Shown: in pieces, positions 15,298 through 24,799 of the stretch
Layout: each line of letters opens with the position of its first letter
How positions within the stretch are numbered: position 1 is the first letter of the stretch
DNA from: Zavarzinia sp.
Lineage (GTDB): Bacteria; Pseudomonadota; Alphaproteobacteria; Zavarziniales; Zavarziniaceae
Direction: 5' to 3'
Assembly (NCBI GenBank): GCA_025869435.1
Contig: JAOZVS010000123.1
Location: forward strand, 1-51,060
DNA: 51,060 nucleotides
The notes under the pieces: generated by a model
What the model saw: only the letters and a program-made list of their open reading frames with translations
Databases searched by the model: none
What the model was told of the DNA's origin: nothing
Translations under genes and position numbers: made by a program

Positions 15298-16488
15298 TCA
15301 GTCCGCTGCCGCCATGCGAGCGAAGCCGGCGGCGAGGTCTTCGATCAGGTCGTCGATGTCCTCGAGGCCGGCATGGAAGCGGAGCAGGGGACCGTCCGCC
15401 TGCCAGCGGGTGGCGCTGCGGAGGCTTTCGGGATGCTGGGGCACGCAAAGGCTCTCGAAGCCGCCCCAGGACCAGCCCATGCCGAAGAATTCGAGCCCGT
15501 CGAGGAAGGCGGCCAGCTTCGCGCGGGAGACGGGGTGGAGCAAGGCGCCGAACAACCCGCTCGCCCCGGTGAAATCCCGCTTCCAGAGCGCATGGCCCGG
15601 ATCGTCGGGCAGGCCCGGGTGCAGCACGCGGGCGACCTCGGGCCGGGCCTGCAGCCAGCGGGCGAGGGCAAGGCCCGTCTCCTGATGGCGGGCGAGGCGG
15701 ACAGACAGGGTGCGCAGACCGCGCTGGGTCAGATACATGTCGTCCGGCCCGGTCCAGATCCCCATGTCGCCATGGGCCTTGACGATCGGCGGCAAGGCCT
15801 CGGCATTGGCGCTGATCGTGCCGATGAGAACATCGGAATGGCCGACGATATATTTCGTCGCCGCCTGCACCGAGACATCGACGCCGAGCCTTATCGGCTT
15901 GAAGAAATGGGGCGAGGCCCAGGTATTGTCGATCACGGTCCAGATCCGGTGATCCGCCGATTTCGCGGCCGCGACGATGGCCGGCACGTCCTGCACCTCG
16001 AAGGTGAGGGAGCCCGGGCTTTCCATGAAGATGACGGCGGTGTTCGGCCGGATCAGGCCGGCGATGCCGGCGCCGATCAGGGGATCGTAATAGGTCGTCT
16101 CGATGCCAAGCTTGCGCAGCACGCCGTTGCAGAAATTCCGGCTGGGGCCATAGCAGCTATCGACCATCAACAGGTGGTCGCCGGCCTTGAGCAGGGCCAG
16201 CAAGGTGATCGAGACCGCCGACAGGCCGGACGGGGTGAGCACGCAGCCCGCGCCGCCTTCGAGCGCGGCGACGGCGTCCGACAGCACGAAACTGGTCGGC
16301 GTGCCGCGCCGGCCGTAGGTCACGCGATGCGGATCGGCCGAGGGCTTCTGCGCGGCTTCCAGCGCGTCGAGGGTCGGGAACAGGATGGTGGAAGCATGAT
16401 AGACCGGCGGATTGACCGCGCCCTTCTGGTCTTCCGGGTGACGGCCGGCGTGGACGATCTCGGTGTCGGGGCGGTGCTGGCGGCTCAA
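15298..16488 (-). CDS. metC: Cystathionine beta-lyase
   Basis: A 396-residue gamma-family PLP enzyme: YGRRGTPTSFVL, TPSGLSAVSI, DNTWASPHFF and the PLP lysine in AATKYIVGHSD. The alphaproteobacterial beta-lyase pattern (GMGWSWGGFESL) favours MetC over MetB or MetZ. It cleaves cystathionine to homocysteine, pyruvate and ammonia. I place the start at TTG 16488, seven or eight bases after AGAGGAG; longer upstream readings lack a ribosome site and run into the divergent promoter region. Confidence 0.88.
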   Translation of the reverse strand: MSRQHRPDTEIVHAGRHPEDQKGAVNPPVYHASTILFPTLDALEAAQKPSADPHRVTYGRRGTPTSFVLSDAVAALEGGAGCVLTPSGLSAVSITLLALLKAGDHLLMVDSCYGPSRNFCNGVLRKLGIETTYYDPLIGAGIAGLIRPNTAVIFMESPGSLTFEVQDVPAIVAAAKSADHRIWTVIDNTWASPHFFKPIRLGVDVSVQAATKYIVGHSDVLIGTISANAEALPPIVKAHGDMGIWTGPDDMYLTQRGLRTLSVRLARHQETGLALARWLQARPEVARVLHPGLPDDPGHALWKRDFTGASGLFGALLHPVSRAKLAAFLDGLEFFGMGWSWGGFESLCVPQHPESLRSATRWQADGPLLRFHAGLEDIDDLIEDLAAGFARMAAAD

Positions 16489-16584
16489 GGCGGGCTCCTC
16501 TTGGACGGATCCGATTGATAGCGCATGTCCCCGCGCCTGTCGCCACGGTCCGATCGCACAAAGATGAGGCGATGGCGGGAAACC

Positions 16585-16603
16585 TTTGTTTGCGGCGCAC
16601 AAA
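16585..16603. promoter_or_regulatory. Dyad operator candidate between metC and aapJ
   Basis: TTTGTTTGCGGCGCACAAA pairs as TTTGT..GC.GC..ACAAA around a central G. It lies 97 bases before metC and 113 before aapJ, just upstream of the likely aapJ -35. It could bind a LysR- or GntR-type regulator; the protein is not identifiable. Confidence 0.35.
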
Positions 16604-16619
16604 TATTGACCTTTGCGGC

Positions 16620-16648
16620 TTGGCAAGGCGCTGGAAAGGTTGTTAGCG
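16620..16648 (+). promoter_or_regulatory. Possible aapJ promoter
   Basis: TTGGCA (16620-16625), a 17-base spacer and TTAGCG (16643-16648) lie about 70 bases before aapJ. The -10 is weak, and a TTGACC at 16606 lacks a good partner, so the start point is uncertain. Confidence 0.3.
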
Positions 16649-16715
16649 TGTGTTGGGGCCGAATTGCATCGTGACAAGATCGACGGCCCGCAACAGCCAA
16701 AGGGGGCTTTCTGAC

Positions 16716-17735
16716 ATGAACAAGCTGAGCCAGTTCACGATCGGCGCGCTGCTCGCGCTCGGTACGGTGACCGCAGCGCAGGCCGGTACGCTCGACGACG
16801 TGAAGAAGAAGGGTTTCGTCCAGTGCGGTGTCAGTGCGGGCCTCGCCGGCTTCTCCGCACCGGATGACAAGGGCAATTATTCGGGTATCGACGTCGACGT
16901 GTGCAAGGCCGTGGCCGCCGCCGTCTTCGGCGATGCCACCAAGGTGAAGTTTACCCCGCTGACCGCCAAGGAGCGCTTTACCGCCCTGCAGTCCGGCGAA
17001 GTCGATCTGCTCTCGCGCAACACCACCTGGACCCTGAACCGCGACACGGCTCAGGGTCTTTCCTTTGCCGGCGTCACCTATTACGACGGCCAGGGGTTCA
17101 TGGTGCGCAAGTCGCTGGGCGTCAAAAGCGCCAAGGAACTCGACGGCGCCTCGGTCTGCACCGAGACGGGCACCACGACCGAGCTGAACCTTTCCGACTA
17201 TTTCAAGTCGAACGGGCTGAAGTACACGGTGGTCGCGCTGGGCTCCAACTCGGAAGCGGTCGCCGCCTATGATTCCGGCCGCTGCGACGCCTATACCACC
17301 GATGCCTCGGGTCTCTACGCCACCCGTATCGCGCTGGCGAAGCCGGACGATCACATGGTGCTGCCCGAGATCATCTCGAAGGAGCCTCTCGGCCCCGTCG
17401 TCCGCCAGGGCGACAGCCAGTGGTTCAGCGTCGTGAAGTGGTCGCTCTTCGCCCTGGTCGCGGCCGAGGAATATGGCGTCACCGCCGCCAATGTCGATGA
17501 ACAGAAGGCGTCGTCTGCCAACCCGGAAGTGAAGCGCCTGCTCGGCGCCGAAGGCGAATTCGGCACCCCGATGGGCCTGCCGAACGACTGGGCTTACAAG
17601 ATCGTCAAGCAGATCGGCAATTATGGCGAGATGTTCGACCGCAACGTCGGCGCCGGTTCGCCGCTGAAGATCGACCGTGGCATCAACGCGCGGTGGAACA
17701 AGGGCGGCCTGCAATCCGCCCCGCCGTTCCGTTGA
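16716..17735 (+). CDS. aapJ: General L-amino-acid ABC transporter, periplasmic binding protein
   Basis: A 339-residue family 3 solute-binding protein with a signal peptide (FTIGALLALGTVTAAQA). Ligand-domain motifs are GIDVDVCKAVAAAVFGD, ALQSGEVDLLSRNTTWTLNRD and GRCDAYTTDASGLYA. It captures a broad range of L-amino acids for AapQMP. ATG 16716 opens the signal peptide. It is the first gene of the aap operon and is separated from aapQ by a strong stem-loop, typical for making excess binding protein. Confidence 0.92.
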   Translation: MNKLSQFTIGALLALGTVTAAQAGTLDDVKKKGFVQCGVSAGLAGFSAPDDKGNYSGIDVDVCKAVAAAVFGDATKVKFTPLTAKERFTALQSGEVDLLSRNTTWTLNRDTAQGLSFAGVTYYDGQGFMVRKSLGVKSAKELDGASVCTETGTTTELNLSDYFKSNGLKYTVVALGSNSEAVAAYDSGRCDAYTTDASGLYATRIALAKPDDHMVLPEIISKEPLGPVVRQGDSQWFSVVKWSLFALVAAEEYGVTAANVDEQKASSANPEVKRLLGAEGEFGTPMGLPNDWAYKIVKQIGNYGEMFDRNVGAGSPLKIDRGINARWNKGGLQSAPPFR

Positions 17736-17762
17736 TCGGCCGGGTGTGACTTGCGGGCGTCG

Positions 17763-17794
17763 CGGCGCATCGCAAGACAGCTTGCGATGCGCCG
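17763..17794 (+). terminator. Stem-loop between aapJ and aapQ
   Basis: A perfect 14-base stem (CGGCGCATCGCAAG / CTTGCGATGCGCCG) has a four-base ACAG loop. It starts 28 bases past the aapJ stop and 45 before aapQ. No poly-T follows, so it more likely protects the aapJ 3' end or attenuates readthrough than terminates fully. Confidence 0.75.
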
Positions 17795-17838
17795 TTTCGC
17801 GTCAGGGGGCCCGGGTTTCGGGCAAGCAGGGGAAAGAC

Positions 17839-19029
17839 ATGGCGAAAGACGGCGCAGGCGCGGGCGGGGCCCCGCGAACGTCACTGCTCTACGATCCCGC
17901 CTTCCGCTCGATCGCGTTCCAGATCGTGCTTCTGGTGGCGGTGGTTTTCGTCGGCTGGTATCTGTTCCATAACACGACGCAGAATCTGGCCAGCCGCAAC
18001 ATCGCCTCGGGGTTCGGCTTCCTCGGCCAGCCGGCCGGCTTCGACATCATCCAGGCCCTGGTGCCCTACGGCCAATCGGCGACCTATGGCGAGGCTTTCC
18101 TCGTCGCCCTGCTGAACACCATGCTGATCTCGGCGATCGGTATCGTGCTGGCGACGATCATCGGCTTCGTCGTCGGCATCGCGCGCCTGTCCAACAACTG
18201 GATCGTCTCCCGTCTCGCCACGGTCTATGTCGAGACGCTGCGCAATATCCCGCTGCTGCTGCAGATCTTCTTCTGGTATTTCGCCGTGCTGCGCACCCTG
18301 CCGGGGCCGAAGCAGTCGCTTTCGCCCTTCGAGGGGGTCTATCTCAACCAGCGCGGCCTCTATATGCCGGTGCCGCTGACCGAGCCCGGCTTCTGGACCA
18401 TTCCGGTCGCCCTGCTGCTCGGCATCGCCGGCGCGGTCGGGGTCTCGATCTGGGCGCGCAGGCGCCTGATGGCGACGGGCAAGCCGTTTCATTCCTTCTG
18501 GGTGGGCCTCGCGCTGATCGTCGGCCTGCCGGTGCTGGCCGCGCTGGCGACCGGGGTGCCCTTCACGTTCGAACTTCCGCAGATCAAGGGCTTCAACTTC
18601 CAGGGCGGGCTCGTGCTGATCCCTGAATTCATGGCCGTCCTCTTCGCCCTTTCGCTCTATACCGCGTCCTTCATCGCGGAAGTCGTGCGCTCGGGTGTCA
18701 TGGCGGTCTCGAAGGGACAGAGCGAGGCGGCCCATGCGCTGGGCCTGCGCCAGGGGCTGACCTTGCGTCTCGTCGTCATTCCGCAGGCCTTGCGCGTGAT
18801 GATCCCGCCGATGACCAGCCAGTATCTGAACCTGCTGAAGAACTCCTCGCTCGGCGCCGCCGTCGGTTACCCCGAACTGGTCGCCGTCGTCGCCGGCACG
18901 GTGCTGAACCAGACCGGCCAGGCGATCGAGGTGATCGCCCTCACCATGGCGGTCTATCTCACCTTCAGCCTGATCATTTCCCTCTTCATGAACTGGTACA
19001 ACGCCCGCAAGGCGTTGGTCGAACGCTGA
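17839..19029 (+). CDS. aapQ: General L-amino-acid ABC transporter, permease
   Basis: A 396-residue HisM/GlnP-type permease. The first helix follows an N-terminal polar stretch. Central and terminal blocks show ETLRNIPLLLQIFFWYFAV and the ATPase-contact loop EAAHALGLRQGLTLRLVVIPQALRV. About eight helices are predicted by eye. It pairs with AapM. ATG 17839 sits after GGGGAAAG. Aap-type permeases are longer than usual polar amino-acid permeases, as here. Confidence 0.92.
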   Translation: MAKDGAGAGGAPRTSLLYDPAFRSIAFQIVLLVAVVFVGWYLFHNTTQNLASRNIASGFGFLGQPAGFDIIQALVPYGQSATYGEAFLVALLNTMLISAIGIVLATIIGFVVGIARLSNNWIVSRLATVYVETLRNIPLLLQIFFWYFAVLRTLPGPKQSLSPFEGVYLNQRGLYMPVPLTEPGFWTIPVALLLGIAGAVGVSIWARRRLMATGKPFHSFWVGLALIVGLPVLAALATGVPFTFELPQIKGFNFQGGLVLIPEFMAVLFALSLYTASFIAEVVRSGVMAVSKGQSEAAHALGLRQGLTLRLVVIPQALRVMIPPMTSQYLNLLKNSSLGAAVGYPELVAVVAGTVLNQTGQAIEVIALTMAVYLTFSLIISLFMNWYNARKALVER

Positions 19030-19043
19030 GGGGAGGGGACGTC

Positions 19044-20162
19044 ATGACCGATCAATCTCAAGGCTATGTCTTCACCCCGACGCCGCCGCAACCGCCGCCG
19101 GCCAACATGGTGGGCGTCGTCGGCTGGATGCGCGCCAATCTGTTCAACGGCTGGTTCAACTCGCTGCTGACGATCTTCTCGCTCTACCTGCTCTATCTCA
19201 CCCTGCCGCCGCTGGTGAACTGGGCCGTGGTCAACGCGACGATCTCGGGCACCGACCGCGCCTTGTGCGAAGCCTCGCCCGATGGCGCGTGCTGGACCTT
19301 CATCAAGATGCGCTTCAACCAGATCCTGTTCGGCTTCTATCCCGAAGGCGAACAGTGGCGGCCCATCCTCACTTTCGTGATCGGCCTCGGCGGGCTGATC
19401 GGCACGGCCTTCCACTTCGCGGGCAAGCGCTGGCTGGTGCTGTTCCTGCTGACCGCCTATCCGGTCATCGCCTTCTTCCTGCTCGCCGGCGGTTACTTCG
19501 GTCTGACCGAGGTCGAGACGGCGAAATGGGGCGGTCTCACCGTGACCCTGGTGGTTTCGGTCACCGGCATCGTCGCCTCCTTCCCGATCGGCATCCTGTT
19601 GGCGCTCGGGCGGCGCTCGAACATGCCGATCGTCCGTTCGGCCTGCGTCGTCTTCATCGAGGTGGTGCGCGGCGTGCCGCTCATCTCGGTGCTGTTCATG
19701 GCGTCCGTCATGCTGCCGCTGTTCCTGCCCGAGGGGGTCAGCTTCAACAAGCTGCTGCGCGCCCTCGTCGGTGTCACCCTGTTCACCGCCGCCTATATGG
19801 CGGAAGTGGTGCGTGGCGGATTGCAGGCGGTGCCGAAGGGCCAGTACGAGGGGGCGGCGGCGCTCGGCCTCGGCTACTGGAAGATGATGATCCTGATCAT
19901 CCTGCCCCAGGCGCTGAAGCTGGTGATCCCCTCGATCGTCAACAGCTTCATCTCGCTGTTCAAGGATACGACCCTCGTCTACATCGTCGGCCTGTTCGAT
20001 GTCCTCGAAATCATCCGCGTCTCCACGAAGGACGCCAACTGGATCGGCTTCGAGCAGGAGGGCTATGTCTTCGCCGCCCTCATGTTCTGGGTCTTCTGCT
20101 TCGCCATGTCGCGCGTCTCGCTCCGTATCGAGCGGCGCCTTGATACCAGCCACCGCAAGTGA
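19044..20162 (+). CDS. aapM: General L-amino-acid ABC transporter, permease
   Basis: A 372-residue permease. The N-terminus is proline-rich ([11 protein letters not shown]). Membrane helices follow, with [20 protein letters not shown] and the contact loop [23 protein letters not shown]. It is the second membrane subunit with AapQ. It starts 14 bases after aapQ, with GGGGAGGGG as ribosome site. Confidence 0.92.
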   Translation: MTDQSQGYVFTPTPPQPPPANMVGVVGWMRANLFNGWFNSLLTIFSLYLLYLTLPPLVNWAVVNATISGTDRALCEASPDGACWTFIKMRFNQILFGFYPEGEQWRPILTFVIGLGGLIGTAFHFAGKRWLVLFLLTAYPVIAFFLLAGGYFGLTEVETAKWGGLTVTLVVSVTGIVASFPIGILLALGRRSNMPIVRSACVVFIEVVRGVPLISVLFMASVMLPLFLPEGVSFNKLLRALVGVTLFTAAYMAEVVRGGLQAVPKGQYEGAAALGLGYWKMMILIILPQALKLVIPSIVNSFISLFKDTTLVYIVGLFDVLEIIRVSTKDANWIGFEQEGYVFAALMFWVFCFAMSRVSLRIERRLDTSHRK

Positions 20163-20178
20163 CGGAGTGCATCCCAAA

Positions 20179-20940
20179 ATGACCACGGCAACCCCCGCCA
20201 TTTCGGACAAACTCGCCGTCGAACTTTCCGACGTGAACAAGTGGTACGGCGAATTCCATGTCCTGCGGAACGTGAACCTGTCCGTCTACAAGGGCGAGCG
20301 CATCGTGATCTGCGGGCCTTCGGGCTCGGGCAAGTCGACGATGATCCGCTGCATCAACCGGTTGGAGGAACACCAGAAGGGCAGGATCGTCGTCGATGGC
20401 ATCGAATTGACCTCGGACCTCAAGCGGATCGACGAGATCCGCCGCGAGGTCGGCATGGTGTTCCAGCACTTCAACCTGTTCCCGCATCTGACCGTGCTGC
20501 AGAACTGCACGCTCGCGCCGATCTACGTCCGGGGAATGCCCAAAAAGGACGCGGAAGAGATCGCGATGAAATATCTGAAGCGCGTGCGCATTCCCGAACA
20601 GGCCAACAAGTTCCCCGGCCAGCTTTCGGGCGGACAGCAACAGCGCGTCGCCATCGCCCGCTCGCTGTGCATGAGCCCCAAGATCATGCTGTTCGACGAG
20701 CCGACCTCGGCCCTCGACCCGGAAATGGTCAAGGAAGTGCTCGACACCATGGTCTCGCTGGCGGAGGAGGGCATGACCATGCTCTGCGTCACCCACGAAA
20801 TGGGTTTCGCGCGCCAGGTCGCCAACCGGGTGATCTTCATGGACCGGGGCGAGATCGTCGAGCAGAACGAGCCGAACGAATTCTTCTCGAACCCGAAGAG
20901 CGACCGGACGAAACTCTTCCTGTCGCAGATCCTGCACTGA
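20179..20940 (+). CDS. aapP: General L-amino-acid ABC transporter, ATPase
   Basis: A 253-residue ABC ATPase: Walker [11 protein letters not shown]-loop [11 protein letters not shown], signature [15 protein letters not shown], Walker [16 protein letters not shown], and H-loop CVTHEMGFA. It closes the aapJQMP operon and drives amino-acid import. ATG 20179 lies 16 bases after aapM, with GGAG upstream. Length is typical. Confidence 0.94.
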   Translation: MTTATPAISDKLAVELSDVNKWYGEFHVLRNVNLSVYKGERIVICGPSGSGKSTMIRCINRLEEHQKGRIVVDGIELTSDLKRIDEIRREVGMVFQHFNLFPHLTVLQNCTLAPIYVRGMPKKDAEEIAMKYLKRVRIPEQANKFPGQLSGGQQQRVAIARSLCMSPKIMLFDEPTSALDPEMVKEVLDTMVSLAEEGMTMLCVTHEMGFARQVANRVIFMDRGEIVEQNEPNEFFSNPKSDRTKLFLSQILH

Positions 20941-20948
20941 CGAGGTTC

Positions 20949-20975
20949 CGCCCCCTGGCCGAGGGCCGGGGGGCG
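20949..20975. terminator. Bidirectional hairpin between aapP and cysE
   Basis: CGCCCCC-T-GGCC, loop GAG, then GGCC-G-GGGGGCG forms a 12-base stem with one G-U wobble. It lies between the convergent aapP and cysE stops (8 and 12 bases away). There is no T tract, but it is the only obvious terminator for both. Confidence 0.65.
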
Positions 20976-20986
20976 AAGCAGAGCCG

Positions 20987-21844
20987 TCAGCCGTGGCCTT
21001 CGGGCAGGCCGTGGTTCATCGACAGAGCGGGGGCGCCCTCCTTGCACCAGCCGACGATGCGGGCCGGCACGCCGGCCACCGTGGCGCAGGGCGGCACATC
21101 CTCGAGGACGACGCTGCCGGCGCCGACCTTGGCGTTGCGGCCGATTTCGATATTGCCGAGCACGATGGCCCCGGCCGACAGCAGCACGCCGTCGCGCACC
21201 TTGGGGTGACGGTCGCCGGATTCCTTGCCGGTGCCGCCCAGGGTTACCTTCTGCAGGATCGAGACATTGTTGCCGATCGACGCGGTCTCGCCGACGACGA
21301 GGCCGGTGCCGTGATCGAGCATGACGCCGCGACCGACCGGCGCCGCCGGATGAATGTCGACGGCGAAGACTTCCGAGGCCCGGCTCTGGAAGAACAGGGC
21401 GGCGTCATGGCGTCCCCCGTTCCACAGATGATGGGCGATGCGGTGCATCTGCAGGGCCTGGAAACCCTTGAAGAACAGGAAGGGATGGGCCGGTCCCTTC
21501 ACCGCCGGATCGCGCTCAAGGATGGCGGCGAGATCGGCTTCGGCCGCCGTCGCGATCTCGGGATCGGCCAGCACCGCCTCGGCGACGAGATCGGCGACCG
21601 TGTCGCGCGGGGTCATTTCGCAGGCCGCCTTGTCCGCCAGCATGGCGCCGAGCGCCGCCGGGAAATCGGCCTTGCCCAGGATCCAGTGGCGGACGAGGGC
21701 GGTCAGCAGGGGTTCGGTCGCGGCGATGCGGGCGGCATGTTCGGTCAGGGCCTGCCAGACATCGGCCGGCGCCCCCGGACCGCGCGCCACCCGGGGCGGC
21801 GCGGCGGCATGGACAAGTGAACTCTGCAACGGCTCGACGGGCAT
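20987..21844 (-). CDS. cysE: Serine O-acetyltransferase
   Basis: A 285-residue CysE. The helical N-terminal domain contains DPAVKGPAHPFLFFKGFQALQ. The left-handed beta-helix contains DIHPAAPVGRGVMLDHGTGLVVGETA, with the catalytic His in LDHGTG, and the C-terminus contains GNIEIGRNAKVGAGSVVL. It makes O-acetylserine for cysteine synthesis and fits the sulfite reductase and desulfurase genes in the window. It stands alone between convergent aapP and the SDR gene. Confidence 0.92.
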   Translation of the reverse strand: MPVEPLQSSLVHAAAPPRVARGPGAPADVWQALTEHAARIAATEPLLTALVRHWILGKADFPAALGAMLADKAACEMTPRDTVADLVAEAVLADPEIATAAEADLAAILERDPAVKGPAHPFLFFKGFQALQMHRIAHHLWNGGRHDAALFFQSRASEVFAVDIHPAAPVGRGVMLDHGTGLVVGETASIGNNVSILQKVTLGGTGKESGDRHPKVRDGVLLSAGAIVLGNIEIGRNAKVGAGSVVLEDVPPCATVAGVPARIVGWCKEGAPALSMNHGLPEGHG

Positions 21845-21865
21845 GTTCAGCCTCCCGATCAGCGA

Positions 21866-22588
21866 TCAGGGGCGACTATAACGCACAATCTGGCCGTGGC
21901 GCGTTTCTTCCGCGCGGGCCAGCTCTACGAAAAGCGGGGCGACATCCGCCGGTTTCGGCAAGGTGGCCTTGTCTTCACCGGGGAAGGCCTTGGCGCGCAT
22001 GCCGGTATCGACCGGCCCGGGCGAGAGCAGATTGACGCGCAGGTTGGTCGTCTCGGTCTCGGCGGCATAGGCCGTCACCATGGCGTTCAGCGCCGCCTTC
22101 GAGGTGGCGTAGCCGCCCCAATAGGCCTGGCCCTTGGTCGCGGCGCCCGAGGTCACGAAAATCGCCCGCCCGGCGTCGCTGGCCCGCAGCAGCACGTCGA
22201 GCGAGCGGATCAGGCGCCAGTTGGCGGTGATGTTGATGGTCATCAGCGCGTCCCAGTCCTTCGGCTTGATATGGCCGAGGGGGGCGAGCATCCCGAGGAC
22301 GCCCGCGTTGGAGACGAGGATGTCGAGCTTGCCCCAGCGCTCGGCGATGGCGCCGCCGAGCCGGTCGATGCCGGGACCATCGGCGAGATCGAGGGGCACG
22401 AGGGTGGACGGATTGCCCCCCGCGGCCTGGATCGCGTCGTCCAGTTCCTCGAGCGCGCCCGTCGTCCGGGACAGCAGGATGAGATCGGCGCCGGCGGCGG
22501 CATAGGCCTTGGCGACGGCCCAGCCGATGCCGCGCGACGCGCCGGTGATCAGGGCGAGACGCCCTGCCAGGGGTTTTTCGATGCTCAA
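21866..22588 (-). CDS. SDR-family oxidoreductase (YciK-like)
   Basis: A 240-residue short-chain dehydrogenase: TGASRGIG, NAG in SNAGVLG, catalytic Ser in VTSGAATKG and YATSK. It lacks the usual C-terminal VDGG end and stops after GQIVRYSRP, as do the small SDRs that follow purF in alphaproteobacteria. It starts at TTG 22588, four bases after the purF stop. Function is unknown; conserved linkage to purF hints at housekeeping. Confidence 0.85.
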   Translation of the reverse strand: MSIEKPLAGRLALITGASRGIGWAVAKAYAAAGADLILLSRTTGALEELDDAIQAAGGNPSTLVPLDLADGPGIDRLGGAIAERWGKLDILVSNAGVLGMLAPLGHIKPKDWDALMTINITANWRLIRSLDVLLRASDAGRAIFVTSGAATKGQAYWGGYATSKAALNAMVTAYAAETETTNLRVNLLSPGPVDTGMRAKAFPGEDKATLPKPADVAPLFVELARAEETRHGQIVRYSRP

Positions 22589-22592
22589 GGGA

Positions 22593-24047
22593 TCAGCCCG
22601 CGGCTTTCACGCGATGGGGGCGCGACTGGTCCTCGTCGCCGCCCCAATGGTCGGTCAGGGATATGGGATAGTCGCCGGTGAAACAGGCGTCGCAGAACTG
22701 CGGCTGGGCGGCGTTGCGCCCCGCCTCGCCCATGGCGCGGTAGAGCCCGTCCATCGAGATGAAGGCGAGACTGTCGGCCTGAATGAACTTGCGCATGCCC
22801 TCGATATCATGGGTCGCGGCCAGAAGCTGGCTGCGCTCCGGCGTGTCGACGCCGTAGAAGCAGGAATGGGTGGTCGGCGGGCTGGCGATGCGCATATGCA
22901 CTTCGCGGGCGCCGGCGTCGCGCACCATCTGCACGATCTTCAGCGAGGTGGTGCCACGGACGATCGAATCGTCGACCAGCACCACGCGCTTGCCCTCGAT
23001 CTGCGGGCGATTGGCGTTGTGCTTCAGCTTGACGCCGAGATTGCGGATCTGCTGCGTCGGCTCGATGAAGGTGCGGCCGACGTAGTGATTGCGGATGATG
23101 CCCAGCTCGAAGGGAATGCGGGCCTCGGCGGCGAAGCCGATCGCGGCGGGCACGCCCGAATCCGGCACGGGGATGATCACATCGGCCTCGATCCCGCTTT
23201 CGCGGGCGAGTTCGGCGCCGATGTGCTTGCGCACGTCATAGACCGAACGGCCTTCGACCACCGAATCGGGCCGGGCGAAGTAGATATGCTCGAAGATGCA
23301 GAAGCGCGGCTTCGGGGTCGCGAAGGGCTTCAGGCTGGCGATGCCATCGTCCGAGACGATGACGATTTCGCCCGGTTCGACGTCGCGAATGAACTCCGCG
23401 CCATTGATGTCGAGGGCGCAGGTCTCGGAAGCGAAGACGATCGTGTCGTCCGCCAGCTTGCCCATGACCAGCGGCCGCACGCCCAGGGGATCGCGCATCC
23501 CCATCATCATGCTGTCGGTCAGGGCGACGAGGCTGTAGGCCCCCTCGATCTGCTTGAGGGCATCGATCAGCCGGTCGACGACATCATTCTTGGTCGAGGT
23601 CGCGACCAGATGGAGGATGACCTCGGTATCGGAAGTGGACTGGAAGATGCAGCCCGCCTTGACCAGCCGGCGGCGCAGCGCCATGGCGTTGGTCAGATTG
23701 CCATTGTGGGCGATGGCGAAACCGCCGAACGACAGGTCGGCGAAGAGCGGCTGGACATTGCGGAGGACGGTCGCGCCGAAGGTGGCGTAGCGAACGTGGC
23801 CGATGGCGGCATAACCCGCCAGATCGGCCATCACCTTGTCGGATTCGAAGGCTTCGGCGACATGGCCCATGGCGCGATGCGCCTGGAAACGCGCCCCGTC
23901 GAAGGAGACGATCCCCGCCGCTTCCTGGCCCCGGTGCTGGAGGGCATGGAGGCCGAGGGCAACGTGGCGGGCGGCATCCGCATGGCGTGAAATGCCGAAA
24001 ATGCCGCATTCCTCGCGCAGGTGATCGTCATCGAAAGGGGTCGTCAA
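22593..24047 (-). CDS. purF: Amidophosphoribosyltransferase
   Basis: A 484-residue enzyme for the first step of purine synthesis. After a 14-residue propeptide comes the N-terminal nucleophile cysteine in CGIFGI, then glutaminase motifs ALQHRGQEAAGI and GHVRYAT. The PRPP site is VVLVDDSIVRGTTS. C-terminal cysteines may bind an Fe-S cluster, as in the Bacillus type. The TTG start at 24047 follows a strong AGGAGG ribosome site. It lies 12 bases downstream of cvpA, as in E. coli cvpA-purF. Confidence 0.95.
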   Translation of the reverse strand: MTTPFDDDHLREECGIFGISRHADAARHVALGLHALQHRGQEAAGIVSFDGARFQAHRAMGHVAEAFESDKVMADLAGYAAIGHVRYATFGATVLRNVQPLFADLSFGGFAIAHNGNLTNAMALRRRLVKAGCIFQSTSDTEVILHLVATSTKNDVVDRLIDALKQIEGAYSLVALTDSMMMGMRDPLGVRPLVMGKLADDTIVFASETCALDINGAEFIRDVEPGEIVIVSDDGIASLKPFATPKPRFCIFEHIYFARPDSVVEGRSVYDVRKHIGAELARESGIEADVIIPVPDSGVPAAIGFAAEARIPFELGIIRNHYVGRTFIEPTQQIRNLGVKLKHNANRPQIEGKRVVLVDDSIVRGTTSLKIVQMVRDAGAREVHMRIASPPTTHSCFYGVDTPERSQLLAATHDIEGMRKFIQADSLAFISMDGLYRAMGEAGRNAAQPQFCDACFTGDYPISLTDHWGGDEDQSRPHRVKAAG

Positions 24048-24059
24048 CGACCTTCCTCC

Positions 24060-24797
24060 TCAGTTCGCTTTGGTGGTTCCCACGCTGTCGATCAGGTGAT
24101 TGAAATCACTGACCTGCTGGGACGAATAACCGGTTTCCCCGTTGGTGCCGGGCAGGGCACCCTGCGGCTTCGGGGGTGCCGCCGGGGTGGGGGCCGGCAC
24201 CGGGGTGGCGCCGGGCGACAGGACGGGGGCGATGGTCTCGAAAGTGCGGGCACCGTCAAGGACGACGCCGCCTTCATCGCGCAGACGCGACAGGACCTGA
24301 TCGCTGCGCAATTCGGGCGGCAGGATGTCGAAGACGATCTCGGCCCCGGCGCGGATGATCGGCAGGGTCTTGGCGTCACGCATCCAGGCCGGATCTTCGG
24401 GTTCCTTCACCAGGTTGGTGACCACGAGATAGAAGATCGAGACGACGGCGAGACCGCGCAGGATGCCGAAGGCGAAGCCGAGCGTGCGGTCGAGCGGGCC
24501 GACCGCGCTTTGCTGCACGCGGCTGGCGACGAGATGGGTCAGGATCGAGAAGACCAGCAGGGCGACAATGAAGGGCGCGCCCACGGCGATCGCCTGCGCC
24601 AGCACTTCATGGCCGGTGGCCTGAAGGGCGTAGGGCTTCACGTTGTCCTGCAGATAGAGCGCGACCAGCGCGGCGCCGACCCAGGCAGCGATCGACAGCA
24701 CCTCCCGGGTGAAGCCCCGGAAGAAGGCAAACAGCGCAGACAGGACGACGAGAGCAATAACCACCCCGTCGACCAGATTGAAGGGCAGATCGGACAT
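24060..24797 (-). CDS. cvpA: CvpA family membrane protein
   Basis: A 245-residue protein with four hydrophobic helices in the first 130 residues (VIALVVLSALFAFFRGFTRE marks the family). A cytosolic or periplasmic Pro/Ala-rich C-terminal extension of about 100 residues follows. CvpA is linked to colicin V secretion and envelope integrity; its molecular role is unclear. It lies between radA and purF, probably co-transcribed. Confidence 0.9.
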   Translation of the reverse strand: MSDLPFNLVDGVVIALVVLSALFAFFRGFTREVLSIAAWVGAALVALYLQDNVKPYALQATGHEVLAQAIAVGAPFIVALLVFSILTHLVASRVQQSAVGPLDRTLGFAFGILRGLAVVSIFYLVVTNLVKEPEDPAWMRDAKTLPIIRAGAEIVFDILPPELRSDQVLSRLRDEGGVVLDGARTFETIAPVLSPGATPVPAPTPAAPPKPQGALPGTNGETGYSSQQVSDFNHLIDSVGTTKAN

Positions 24798-24799
24798 GA

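Noticed and set aside
16606-16635. Sigma-54-like promoter (TTGGCA...) before aapJ
   Set aside because: The GG and GC doublets are not spaced as -24/-12; the second element reads GA.
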